Shown in pieces: positions 19,471-27,314 of a stretch of DNA of 32,897 nt. The notes under the pieces were generated by a model that was not told the DNA's origin, ran no database searches, and saw nothing but the letters and a program-made list of their open reading frames with translations. Origin of the DNA: Shewanella sp. SG41-4 (GTDB lineage: Bacteria; Pseudomonadota; Gammaproteobacteria; Enterobacterales; Shewanellaceae); NCBI RefSeq assembly GCF_014164505.1, contig NZ_JACJFI010000019.1, positions 1 to 32,897 of the forward strand, read 5' to 3'. Each line of letters opens with the position of its first letter. The first letter of the stretch is position 1. Both the position numbers and the translations under genes were made by a program.

Positions 19471-20811
19471 ATGCCTCGTTTAATCGAGTTTATCTGTTCG
19501 CGCATACGTCTCTCGGTTAAGCGTTTAGTATTCAGTGGACGTAAAACCACAATGATTCCCCTGCTATTTACTGCTGTAATCCGTAAGGTGATTAACAAGA
19601 TAATTAACAAGAAAATCAACCAGGTAATCAGCCCGGTAATCAGCATATTATTGGTACTCTTTTTCGGCGCGGTACCCGCTTATGCAGTAACCGACATCGC
19701 ACCTTTACCCCAGCCCGTAAGCAACAACGCCGTCGCGCTAGTGCAAAGCAATCAACACACTTACTTACTCAGTTTTACGGGACTGGGCAAAGGTAAAGAC
19801 TATCAAGACGTACATAATAAGGCTTGGGCAATCAACTTAAGCTCGCCTAATGCTCAATGGCAAGCCATTAACCCAGTCCCGCATGTTGCGTCTTTAGCTG
19901 GTAGGCTGGCATCGATTGCTATTGGTATTAACGATAAAGCTTATGTCTTTGGCGGTTACACCGTGGCTGAAAATCACGACGAGATCAGCACCATTGATAA
20001 TTACCAATATTCTATTAATAACAACCAATATACTCGTATTGCAGACATGCCAGTAGCCGTTGACGACACGACTGCAGCTTCGTACCAACAGCGATACATT
20101 TATTTATTTGGTGGCTGGCACAACGACGGCAACATTAACTTAGTCCAAGTCTATGACACCCAAACCAACACTTGGGCCCAAGCAAGCCCAATGCCTGCAC
20201 CGGCTGTATTTGGTCAAGCGGTGGGTATGGTGGGTAATAAGTTAGTGTTGTGCGATGGCGTAACAGTACAAGCCAATATCAATGCGCGCCGCAGTTACCA
20301 AGCATCACACGTTTGTTTGTATGGTGAAATAAATCCTGATAATCATTTACGTATTGATTGGCAATTACTGCCGCATTACTCTGTCGCTGCTAACATCGAA
20401 GCAAGTCAATCTCAAACAACTGAATCAAGCGCCAACCAGTCAATAGTAAACTCTGTTGAATCAAACACTGTAACCACGGCTACGGCACATTACCGCATGG
20501 CCGCTACCGGGATTAAAACGGCAACCGGCGGCCAAATTGTATTTTTAGGCGGTAGCGATAATCCATACAACTATTCAGGCATTGGCTATAACGGTCACCC
20601 TAGCGAGCCAAGCTCGTATGGTTATCGATTCGATTTGGCCACTAAGCAATGGTTAACACCATTTGAACTGCCGCAACCAAGTATGGATCACCGTGCTCTT
20701 GTGTGTTGGCAAAACCATTTACTTCGCGTGGGCGGCATGCTTGGGCATCAGCAAGTGAGTCAACAAGTGCTCACAACCCCACTCAGTACAGGTCAGTCGT
20801 GTACCCAATAA
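19471..20811 (+). CDS. Exported Kelch-repeat (beta-propeller) protein
   Basis: This 446-aa protein has at least five Kelch-like blades, marked by AYVFGGYT, YIYLFGGWH, KLVLCDG, QIVFLGGSD and HLLRVGGML, each with a following W or Y. The N-terminus is odd: about 50 basic and hydrophilic residues precede the hydrophobic core (VISPVISILLVLFFGAVPAYA, 52-72), so it is either a very long signal peptide or a membrane anchor. AAAGGA eight bases before ATG 19471 supports the long form. The next ATG (19552) has no ribosome site. A Ser/Asn-rich insertion interrupts the propeller near residues 310-335. It is probably the last gene of the sigma operon. Its ligand is unknown. Confidence 0.84.
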   Translation: MPRLIEFICSRIRLSVKRLVFSGRKTTMIPLLFTAVIRKVINKIINKKINQVISPVISILLVLFFGAVPAYAVTDIAPLPQPVSNNAVALVQSNQHTYLLSFTGLGKGKDYQDVHNKAWAINLSSPNAQWQAINPVPHVASLAGRLASIAIGINDKAYVFGGYTVAENHDEISTIDNYQYSINNNQYTRIADMPVAVDDTTAASYQQRYIYLFGGWHNDGNINLVQVYDTQTNTWAQASPMPAPAVFGQAVGMVGNKLVLCDGVTVQANINARRSYQASHVCLYGEINPDNHLRIDWQLLPHYSVAANIEASQSQTTESSANQSIVNSVESNTVTTATAHYRMAATGIKTATGGQIVFLGGSDNPYNYSGIGYNGHPSEPSSYGYRFDLATKQWLTPFELPQPSMDHRALVCWQNHLLRVGGMLGHQQVSQQVLTTPLSTGQSCTQ

Positions 20812-20877
20812 GATATAAATTCATGGGTAAGATGTGAGCCAGCTAGCAGAACATCTACGAGCAAATTGAGCTAACAT

Positions 20878-20917
20878 AAAGATGCACATAATATACATGT
20901 AAATTATGTGCATCTTT
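20878..20917. promoter_or_regulatory. 40-bp palindrome, probable NsrR (nitric oxide) operator
   Basis: AAAGATGCACATAAT and ATTATGTGCATCTTT flank the central TACATGTA; only one base pair of the 40 breaks the symmetry. Each end carries AAGATGCA, the half-site of the gammaproteobacterial NsrR motif as I know it (AAGATGYATTT-N-AAATRCATCTT). The sequence can be read as two overlapping sites sharing the centre. It ends 9 bases before the predicted start of a hemerythrin-like gene, the typical NsrR target (ytfE/RIC type). Confidence 0.65.
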
Positions 20918-20926
20918 GGAATGACC

Positions 20927-21439
20927 ATGTCAACGCCGCAAACAACTGAACAATTATCGCAATTATCACTGGTTGATTTAATCGATCATATTGAAGCTAC
21001 TCATCATGCGTATATCCGTGAAACGGCACCATTATTGATTGAATACACTGAAAAAATGGTTCGGGCTCATGGTGATGATCATGACGAGGTCAAACCATTA
21101 GCACAATGTGTACGCGAGTTAATTGATGAGTTAACCCCGCATTTAATGAAAGAAGAACAGATTCTCTTTCCTGCGATTAAATCGCTTAGCTTAGGCCAGC
21201 CTACAAATGGTTGTTTTGGTCACATTGGCAACCCTATTAATATGATGCTGCATGAGCATGATAACGCTGGGGATATGCTAAAAATGATCCGCAATTTAAC
21301 TAATGACTACACTATTCCGGCAGGCGTTTGCCAAACATGGCAAGCATGCTACCGCACCTTGGCTGAATTTGATGCCGACTTGCAAACCCATATAGAGATT
21401 GAAAACACTTTATTATTTCCACAAACATTAGCGCTCTAA
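20927..21439 (+). CDS. Hemerythrin-like di-iron protein (RIC/YtfE-type, lacking the N-terminal ScdA domain)
   Basis: This 170-aa protein matches the C-terminal hemerythrin domain of YtfE/ScdA/DnrN proteins, which help repair nitrosylated iron-sulfur centres. Di-iron ligand candidates are H26/H27 (ATHHAYIRE), H48 (VRAHGDDH), H72 and E76 (PHLMKEEQILFP), H111 (LHEHDNAG), and H155 and E159 (THIEIENTLLFP). The family's N-terminal DUF542/ScdA_N domain is missing. ATG 20927 is preferred because GGA lies six bases upstream and because the ATG at 20906 falls inside the palindrome; ATG 20921 is possible. It stands alone. NO-inducible expression is predicted from the NsrR-like operator. Confidence 0.85.
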   Translation: MSTPQTTEQLSQLSLVDLIDHIEATHHAYIRETAPLLIEYTEKMVRAHGDDHDEVKPLAQCVRELIDELTPHLMKEEQILFPAIKSLSLGQPTNGCFGHIGNPINMMLHEHDNAGDMLKMIRNLTNDYTIPAGVCQTWQACYRTLAEFDADLQTHIEIENTLLFPQTLAL

Positions 21440-21571
21440 CATATTTACATTCCCCATTTTGAAGCAACTTCGATCTCATCCCTGCGGATTTGCTTCCTTT
21501 TTTTTGCGAAACTTCATACAGTGACATAATCTGTTTTACATACTGATTGATAACGTCAATATGGAGATTTC

Positions 21572-22087
21572 ATGTCACCTCATCATTACCCTACATTTGC
21601 TCTAGACGACATTGCAAACTTACATGAATCTGTCCAAGTTGAATTTAAGTTAGCAGGTGGAAGAGACGGCAATGGAACGTTGCCCGAAGGTATGTGGGAA
21701 AGCTACAGCGCTTTTGCCAACACCTTAGGCGGGGAAATTATTTTAGGGGTAAAAGAGCAGCAAGGTGACTTTACGATTGAGGGAATTATTAATCCGATGC
21801 CGATGCTCAGTGAAATTTGGGCAATTTTACATGACCCCAAAAAAATCAGTCACAATATTTTAGCCCCTACAGACGTGCAAATTATCGAAATTATGGCTAA
21901 AAAGCTGATTCGTATCCATGTGCCCTGCGTGGATGTAAAACTCAGACCTATCTATGTCGGTACCGATCCTTACAGTGGCACCTACTTTCGAGTTGGCGAT
22001 GCTGACATGCACGCAAGTCGTGAACAAGTTGAACAAATGAGCCTTAAAGCGGGGATAAACCTGACGTTAAAGCAACCTAAGCAGTAA
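21572..22087 (+). CDS. Short AlbA_2-type (Schlafen AlbA) domain protein
   Basis: This 171-aa protein resembles the AlbA_2 domain. It has ESVQVEFKLAGG, then EGMWESYSAFANTLGGEIIL with the characteristic FANT-x-GG and LGV, and later VPCVDVKLRPIYVG and TYFRVGDADMHASREQ. Most proteins with this domain are longer and carry a C-terminal winged helix, which is absent here. It is either a stand-alone domain or a truncated gene. GGAG seven bases upstream supports the start. Its 3' end overlaps the convergent yigB gene by 21 bases. The function is unknown; nucleic-acid binding is possible. Confidence 0.72.
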   Translation: MSPHHYPTFALDDIANLHESVQVEFKLAGGRDGNGTLPEGMWESYSAFANTLGGEIILGVKEQQGDFTIEGIINPMPMLSEIWAILHDPKKISHNILAPTDVQIIEIMAKKLIRIHVPCVDVKLRPIYVGTDPYSGTYFRVGDADMHASREQVEQMSLKAGINLTLKQPKQ

Positions 22088-22807
22088 ATCTAACTGATTA
22101 ATCTCAACATGCGGTAACACAGTTTGCGCTTTTTTATGCCTTTGCTGCATACAAGGATTAAGCCACACACTCTGACACCCCGCCATTTTCGCACCCGCAA
22201 CGTCAGATCCCGGATGATCGCCTATATGCAGTAGTTGTGAAGGCTTAATATCCAGTTGCCGGCAAGCAAGCGTAAACATATCACCATGAGGCTTCATTCG
22301 AACCCCATAACCGGGATGCAACACAAACTGCATCACGTCATTTAAGCCAATACGTTGAGCATCTACATTGCCATTAGTTATGCCAACAATAGGGTAATGT
22401 TGGCCCAATTGAGTTAGTACTTGCAACACTTCAGGTGCAACCGAAAAATTGCTGCGATGATGATGAAAACATGCCATGCCGAGTTGGGCACCCTTGCTAG
22501 CTTCAATTTCTGAATAACCAAAGTGTAATAACCCTTGGTGTAACATGGCATAACGCGCAGCACTGGTATCGTGGGCCAATTCTGGTCGTAAGGTAAATAA
22601 ATGATGTTTTAGCTGTTGCCATTGCGCGCCATCCCAAACAGATGCAGCAGGATAAGTGCGATTGATCAGCTCAAATAGCTGCTCGCTGGCATGCACAACA
22701 TAAGGAAGGTTATTGTACAGCGTGTCATCTAAATCGAAACTAATAGCTTTAAAGGGTTGTAGGCGTTGATATTGAGTAATGGAAGCGGTTGGCTGTTTAT
22801 ATGTCAT
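22067..22807 (-). CDS. yigB: HAD-family phosphatase YigB (FMN phosphatase-like)
   Basis: This 246-aa haloacid-dehalogenase phosphatase has motif [12 protein letters not shown], motif II GITNGN, the motif III lysine in RMKPHGDMF and motif [13 protein letters not shown]. The sequence and the position directly after xerC match E. coli YigB, which dephosphorylates FMN. The start overlaps the xerC stop by four bases (ATGA), so translation is coupled. It is the last gene of the leftward dapF-xerC cluster. Confidence 0.9.
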   Translation of the reverse strand: MTYKQPTASITQYQRLQPFKAISFDLDDTLYNNLPYVVHASEQLFELINRTYPAASVWDGAQWQQLKHHLFTLRPELAHDTSAARYAMLHQGLLHFGYSEIEASKGAQLGMACFHHHRSNFSVAPEVLQVLTQLGQHYPIVGITNGNVDAQRIGLNDVMQFVLHPGYGVRMKPHGDMFTLACRQLDIKPSQLLHIGDHPGSDVAGAKMAGCQSVWLNPCMQQRHKKAQTVLPHVEINQLDLLLRLL

Positions 22808-23706
22808 TCTTTCCCCCTATCTTTTTTCGCTCTTGGGTGCGCTCCGTCATACACTTTAGCAAGATGTTGAAAGTCTAAACTGGTGTAGATTTGAGTAGTC
22901 GATAAATTGGCATGACCGAGTAACTCTTGCACAGCGCGTAAATCTTGGCTTGATTCAAGCATATGGGTTGCAAACGAATGACGCAACTTATGTGGATGAA
23001 CTTTTACGGCCATGGCCTGTTCTTGTCCCCACTTAGCCATGCGCGCTTGAATACTGCGATGAGACAACCGTTTACCTTGGCTGCTAACAAATAGTGCATC
23101 ACCAGCTTCTGTACAAGGTAGCTGGTCGCGACATGCTAACCACGCTTTTATTGCGGTTAAGGCAACTTGACCAATTGGCACAACACGTTGTTTACTGCCC
23201 TTACCCATCACTTTAACTTCGCTTTGATCAAACTTAATATCAACGCAATCTAAACTGGCTAACTCGGCTAAACGTAAGCCACTTGAATAAAATAATTCCA
23301 TAATGGCTTTATCACGCAAGCTCAAAGGATCATCACCCTCTATGGACAACAAATGGCTGACAGCATCCACATCCATATTTTTCGGCAAGGGTTTATTTTG
23401 TTTTGGTGCGCTTAAGGTCTGTGCAGGATTTACCGTCACAGCACCTTCTCGCAGCAAAAAATCAAAAAATTGTTTTAAGGCAGACAAGCACAAAGATAAC
23501 GATCGCGGACTTAGCCCTTTGCGGTGTAATGTTGCCAGTATTGATTGTAGCTGATCACGCGTCACCTCAATAAGGTGAGTTGACTCAGCTAACATGTCTT
23601 CGACACGACGTAACTCAAACAGGTAGTTGCGTACGGTATAGGCAGAGAGCTGTCTTTCTGAAGACAAATGTTGGCTAAATGTCGCTTGCCAGTCTGTTGG
23701 CGTCAT
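22804..23706 (-). CDS. xerC: Site-specific tyrosine recombinase XerC
   Basis: XerC works with XerD at dif to resolve chromosome dimers at cell division. This 300-aa protein has an N-terminal SAM-like core-binding domain and the full catalytic set: R145 (SSGLRLAEL), K169 (VMGKGSKQR), H239 and R242 ([12 protein letters not shown]), H265 ([11 protein letters not shown]) and nucleophile Y274 (IYTSLD). The ATG at 23706, seven bases after GGAG, is preferred over the TTG just before it. It is flanked by DUF484 and yigB, as in E. coli, so it is a housekeeping recombinase and not a mobile-element integrase. Confidence 0.95.
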   Translation of the reverse strand: MTPTDWQATFSQHLSSERQLSAYTVRNYLFELRRVEDMLAESTHLIEVTRDQLQSILATLHRKGLSPRSLSLCLSALKQFFDFLLREGAVTVNPAQTLSAPKQNKPLPKNMDVDAVSHLLSIEGDDPLSLRDKAIMELFYSSGLRLAELASLDCVDIKFDQSEVKVMGKGSKQRVVPIGQVALTAIKAWLACRDQLPCTEAGDALFVSSQGKRLSHRSIQARMAKWGQEQAMAVKVHPHKLRHSFATHMLESSQDLRAVQELLGHANLSTTQIYTSLDFQHLAKVYDGAHPRAKKDRGKE

Positions 23707-23776
23707 CAAGATGCTCCTGCTACAAAAACGATAGGACTAAACTGGGTATCCTAAACAATATCCTTAGTGTTAACGA

Positions 23777-24517
23777 TTACATTTTCGGCAACATGTGATC
23801 TAATAAACGACGCAATTGGCTAAATAACAATGAATCCATATCGGGATGAAAATGAGCGGGGTCTTTACTGGCAATTGCAAATATCACTTGGCCATTTTCA
23901 TCAGATAATTTAGTGAGTGCTACAGAGCCCACTTCGCTACCAAACAAACGCTTAGACTCTGATTGGGTTAATCGACCAAAATAATAGCCACTTTGTACTC
24001 GATGACGCCAAATCTTAACTAATTCACTGTCGATGTCGTGTACAGTAATCAATCTGACATGACTAAAGCCAAATTCGTTTTTTAAACCCTCTGACAATAC
24101 CAAACGCAGCTCACCCAAATCTTGGCTAGCAAGCATTTTAAACGACAATTCAGTATTAAATTTAAATATTCTCTCATTATGAGTGGCGATATTCATTAGC
24201 GAGGTAATTTCTTCTTCAAGCTGGTTAACACGTTGACGTAACAGCTCTTGTCGACGTTCAACTAATGATACCGCGCCACGTTCCGCATGCGGTACACGCA
24301 TAGCCACTAATAACTCAGGATAACGATTAAAAAAGTCAGGATTATCCAATAAATATTCGCGGATCAACATTTCATCAAACGGCGCTTGTTGTAGGCTCGC
24401 CATCATGTCGATACCAAGATCTTGTCCAATTGAATTAATATCTTTTGCTTGCTCACTACTCACCGTATTGTCAGCGGCCTCATTCGTCAAACTGGTTTTT
24501 GAGGTAATGTCACTCAT
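23777..24517 (-). CDS. DUF484 family protein
   Basis: This 246-aa protein belongs to the conserved family found between dapF and xerC. The N-terminal signature is seen in [20 protein letters not shown] and [20 protein letters not shown] coiled-coil-like linker leads to a GAF-like C-terminal half. The first 40 residues are polar and probably disordered. A shorter start at the MM pair near residue 38 is possible. Its biochemical role is not established. It overlaps dapF by four bases. Confidence 0.88.
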   Translation of the reverse strand: MSDITSKTSLTNEAADNTVSSEQAKDINSIGQDLGIDMMASLQQAPFDEMLIREYLLDNPDFFNRYPELLVAMRVPHAERGAVSLVERRQELLRQRVNQLEEEITSLMNIATHNERIFKFNTELSFKMLASQDLGELRLVLSEGLKNEFGFSHVRLITVHDIDSELVKIWRHRVQSGYYFGRLTQSESKRLFGSEVGSVALTKLSDENGQVIFAIASKDPAHFHPDMDSLLFSQLRRLLDHMLPKM

Positions 24518-25341
24518 AGTTGTATTTGTCCGTCATATACATGCTCTGCCGGTCCGGTCATCCATAGCGGTTTACCCTCGCCTTCCCAATTGATGATTAA
24601 GCTGCCACCAGGTAAATCGACTCTTACTTGCTTGTCTAGCTTGTTTTGTAATTGACCAACCGCTGCCGCGGCACATGCACCCGTTCCGCATGCTAAGGTT
24701 TCTGCCGCGCCGCGCTCATACACGCGTAACTTAATGTGCCCAGGATTGATCACTTGCATAAAGCCAACATTCACGCCTTTAGGAAAGCGCTCATGACGAG
24801 TCAAGCTACTGCCAATTTCGTCTACGTTAACGGCTTGCACGTCTTCAACGTCAAGTACACAATGTGGATTACCCATTGAAATGGCACCGCATAAATACGT
24901 TTGAGTCGGCGTTTGCAATAAATAGGTTTTTTCGCTTTTTTTGGCTTTAAAGGGTATTTGGCTTGGTTCGATAACGGGTACGCCCATGTTAACAGTCACG
25001 TTACCATCACGTTCAATTCGTAAGGTTATTTTACCCGAGTTAGTACTCACTTGAATTTTATTCTTTTGGGTTAAACCTTTATTACGAACAAAACGAGCAA
25101 AGCATCGTGCACCATTGCCACATTGCTCAACTTCACTGCCATCGGCATTAAAAATACGATAATGGAAATCTAAATCGGGATCATAAGGCGGCTCGACCAA
25201 CAGTAGTTGATCAAAACCAATCCCCAAATTTCGATCGGCAAGACGGCGGATTTGTTCTGGCGAAAAAAACACATTTTGTGTTACGCCATCAACGACCATA
25301 AAGTCATTACCCAGTCCGTGCATCTTAGTGAAATGGATCAC
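24514..25341 (-). CDS. dapF: Diaminopimelate epimerase
   Basis: DapF converts LL- to meso-diaminopimelate for lysine and peptidoglycan synthesis, without a cofactor. The 275-aa protein has the two catalytic cysteines, C74 ([10 protein letters not shown]) and C218 ([10 protein letters not shown]). The start is GTG ([14 protein letters not shown]), set by AAGGA seven bases upstream; an in-frame ATG six codons later would cut the conserved first strand. It lies 40 bases after lysA, the gene for the next enzyme of the pathway. Confidence 0.96.
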   Translation of the reverse strand: MIHFTKMHGLGNDFMVVDGVTQNVFFSPEQIRRLADRNLGIGFDQLLLVEPPYDPDLDFHYRIFNADGSEVEQCGNGARCFARFVRNKGLTQKNKIQVSTNSGKITLRIERDGNVTVNMGVPVIEPSQIPFKAKKSEKTYLLQTPTQTYLCGAISMGNPHCVLDVEDVQAVNVDEIGSSLTRHERFPKGVNVGFMQVINPGHIKLRVYERGAAETLACGTGACAAAAVGQLQNKLDKQVRVDLPGGSLIINWEGEGKPLWMTGPAEHVYDGQIQL

Positions 25342-25381
25342 AAAAGTTTCCTTATAAAACGTTATGCCGATAGCTTATTGC

Positions 25382-26626
25382 CTATGGCAATAAATGTTCG
25401 CCTTGCCAAAGCTGTTCTAGCGTTTCACGCTGGCGAACAACAAAATCATTACCACCATCAACCATAATTTCAGCCACTCTTGGGCGAGAATTATAATTTG
25501 AGGCCATCGCAAAACCATAAGCGCCACTTGAACGAACGGCTAATAAATCACCCGCTTTTACCGCTAACTGTCTGTCTTTACCCAAAAAGTCACCGGTTTC
25601 GCATACTGGGCCTACAATATCATAAGCAAAGGTTGGCGCATCATTTTGTTGTACAGGAATAATATTTTGCCATGCGCTATAAAGTGATGGCCGGATAAGA
25701 TCATTCATTGCGCCATCAACAATCGCAAAACGCTTATTGCTGTTTTCTTTCAAATAAAGCACTTGAGTGACAAAAATACCCGCATTGGCTGCAATGGCCC
25801 GACCTGGTTCAAAAATTAACTTCAATTTGCGGCCATTTAAGCGATCAAGTAATGCGGCAGCATAAACGTCTGGATGTGGTGGAGTTTCATTGTTATATGT
25901 CACCCCTAAGCCGCCACCCACATCAAAATGCTCAATCTGAATGCCTAACTCGCCTAAACGATCGATCAATGCAAGCATACGGTCCATAGCATCTAAGAAT
26001 GGCTTTATTTCGGTGAGCTGTGAACCAATATGGCAATCCACACCTTTAACATGTAAATGGGTTAATTCTGCTGCACGGGCAAAAACCACTTCGGCTTCTT
26101 CCATGGCAATGCCAAATTTATTTTCTTTAAGACCAGTCGAAATATATGGATGGGTACCCGCATCAACATCAGGATTAATCCGCAGTGAAACAGGTGCCAC
26201 TTTATCTAAGCGCCTCGCGACGTCATTAAGTTGTTCAAGTTCTGCACTCGACTCGACATTAAAACAGTAAATGCCAATATTCAGGGCTTGTTCCATTTCA
26301 GCAACGGTTTTGCCCACACCAGAGAAAACCACTTTTTTAGGATCGCCGCCAGCTTGCAGCACACGCGAGAGTTCACCGCCAGAAACAATATCAAAACCAC
26401 TGCCTAAACGAGCTAATACATTTAATACCGCAAGGTTTGAATTTGCCTTCACTGCATAACAAATAAGATGAGGATGATCAGCTACGGCATTATTAAAAGC
26501 ATGCCAATGGCGCTCTAATGTGGCACGAGAATAAATGTACAGCGGCGTGCCGTGAGTGTTAGCCAGTTTTGCTACATCGCAGTCTTCTGCGAATAGTGAA
26601 TCATTTTGATATGAAAAGTAATCCAA
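25382..26626 (-). CDS. lysA: Diaminopimelate decarboxylase
   Basis: LysA decarboxylates meso-diaminopimelate to L-lysine with pyridoxal phosphate. The 414-aa protein has the PLP lysine K60 in CYAVKANSN, HIGSQ, the glycine loop DVGGGLGVTY, EPGRAI and the active-site cysteine segment GPVCETGDF. The start is TTG at 26626 with AAGGGA seven bases upstream, giving MDYFSYQND. It is placed between lptM and dapF, forming a lysine/cell-wall cluster. Confidence 0.95.
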   Translation of the reverse strand: MDYFSYQNDSLFAEDCDVAKLANTHGTPLYIYSRATLERHWHAFNNAVADHPHLICYAVKANSNLAVLNVLARLGSGFDIVSGGELSRVLQAGGDPKKVVFSGVGKTVAEMEQALNIGIYCFNVESSAELEQLNDVARRLDKVAPVSLRINPDVDAGTHPYISTGLKENKFGIAMEEAEVVFARAAELTHLHVKGVDCHIGSQLTEIKPFLDAMDRMLALIDRLGELGIQIEHFDVGGGLGVTYNNETPPHPDVYAAALLDRLNGRKLKLIFEPGRAIAANAGIFVTQVLYLKENSNKRFAIVDGAMNDLIRPSLYSAWQNIIPVQQNDAPTFAYDIVGPVCETGDFLGKDRQLAVKAGDLLAVRSSGAYGFAMASNYNSRPRVAEIMVDGGNDFVVRQRETLEQLWQGEHLLP

Positions 26627-26646
26627 AATGCGGTCCCTTATAAATG

Positions 26647-26841
26647 CTATTCTTGTTGTGAAGTTGAGGGTTGAGAGTCGAGATCCTCAGTTTGCTTTGG
26701 CACATCTGTGCTGGCAGATTTAGGGGCGACTTTATTGGCCACTGGCTCAGGCGTTTTGTATAAAACGCCTTTTTGACCACATGCGGTTACCAATAGGCTA
26801 GCAAGCATAATAAATAAAAGCAGTCTCATTTTTCTCAACAT
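26647..26841 (-). CDS. lptM: Small lipoprotein LptM (YifL)
   Basis: This 64-aa lipoprotein has a signal peptide, lipobox LVTAC (C21) and the diagnostic CGQKGVLY directly after it. In E. coli, LptM (formerly YifL) helps LptD mature in the LPS-export translocon. The rest is a disordered Pro/Ser/Gln-rich tail. The start may be ATG 26841 or the ATG four codons later. It lies 20 bases upstream of lysA and divergent from cyaY, the usual arrangement. Confidence 0.9.
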   Translation of the reverse strand: MLRKMRLLLFIMLASLLVTACGQKGVLYKTPEPVANKVAPKSASTDVPKQTEDLDSQPSTSQQE

Positions 26842-26908
26842 CTGTGCATCTAGTGAATAATGGTCTTATAATCGCATTCATAACGCAGAAAGCAAAGGAT
26901 AGAAATAC

Positions 26909-27244
26909 ATGGCTATTACAGATACTGAGTTTCATCGATTAGCCGATGAAATGTTTGCCGAAATAGAGAACGCAGTCGAAACAGCAATTGACGAGCAAGA
27001 TGCCGATGTAGATATCAATGCCAGCGGCAATGTTTTACAACTGGCTTTTGAAGACAGTTCGCAAATTGTCATCAATAAGCAAGAACCTCTACATGAGATT
27101 TGGTTAGCCACAAAATCTGGTGGTTATCACTTTAATTACAATGATGGTAAATGGTTAGATACTCGTAATGGGTTGGAATTTATGTCTTTTGTAATTGATG
27201 CAATCAACAAACAAAGCGGTATCAAGCTCGAAATAAACGCATAA
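26909..27244 (+). CDS. cyaY: Frataxin-like iron-sulfur assembly protein CyaY
   Basis: CyaY is an iron-binding frataxin homologue that modulates IscS-dependent cluster assembly. It is 111 aa. The acidic first helix ([20 protein letters not shown]) and the sheet signature [20 protein letters not shown] with [11 protein letters not shown] match the E. coli protein closely. AAAGGA precedes the ATG. It is convergent with cyaA. Confidence 0.95.
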   Translation: MAITDTEFHRLADEMFAEIENAVETAIDEQDADVDINASGNVLQLAFEDSSQIVINKQEPLHEIWLATKSGGYHFNYNDGKWLDTRNGLEFMSFVIDAINKQSGIKLEINA

Positions 27245-27314
27245 ATTTAGCAATGATTTAGTTTGTGACAGTGTTTGAGTAAGTTATGAGATAGTGAGTG
27301 AGAATGGGCTTTGC

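Noticed and set aside
22804..23706. Tyrosine recombinase as a sign of a mobile element
   Set aside because: It is xerC in its standard neighbourhood (DUF484, dapF, yigB), and no attachment sites or other mobile genes are near.
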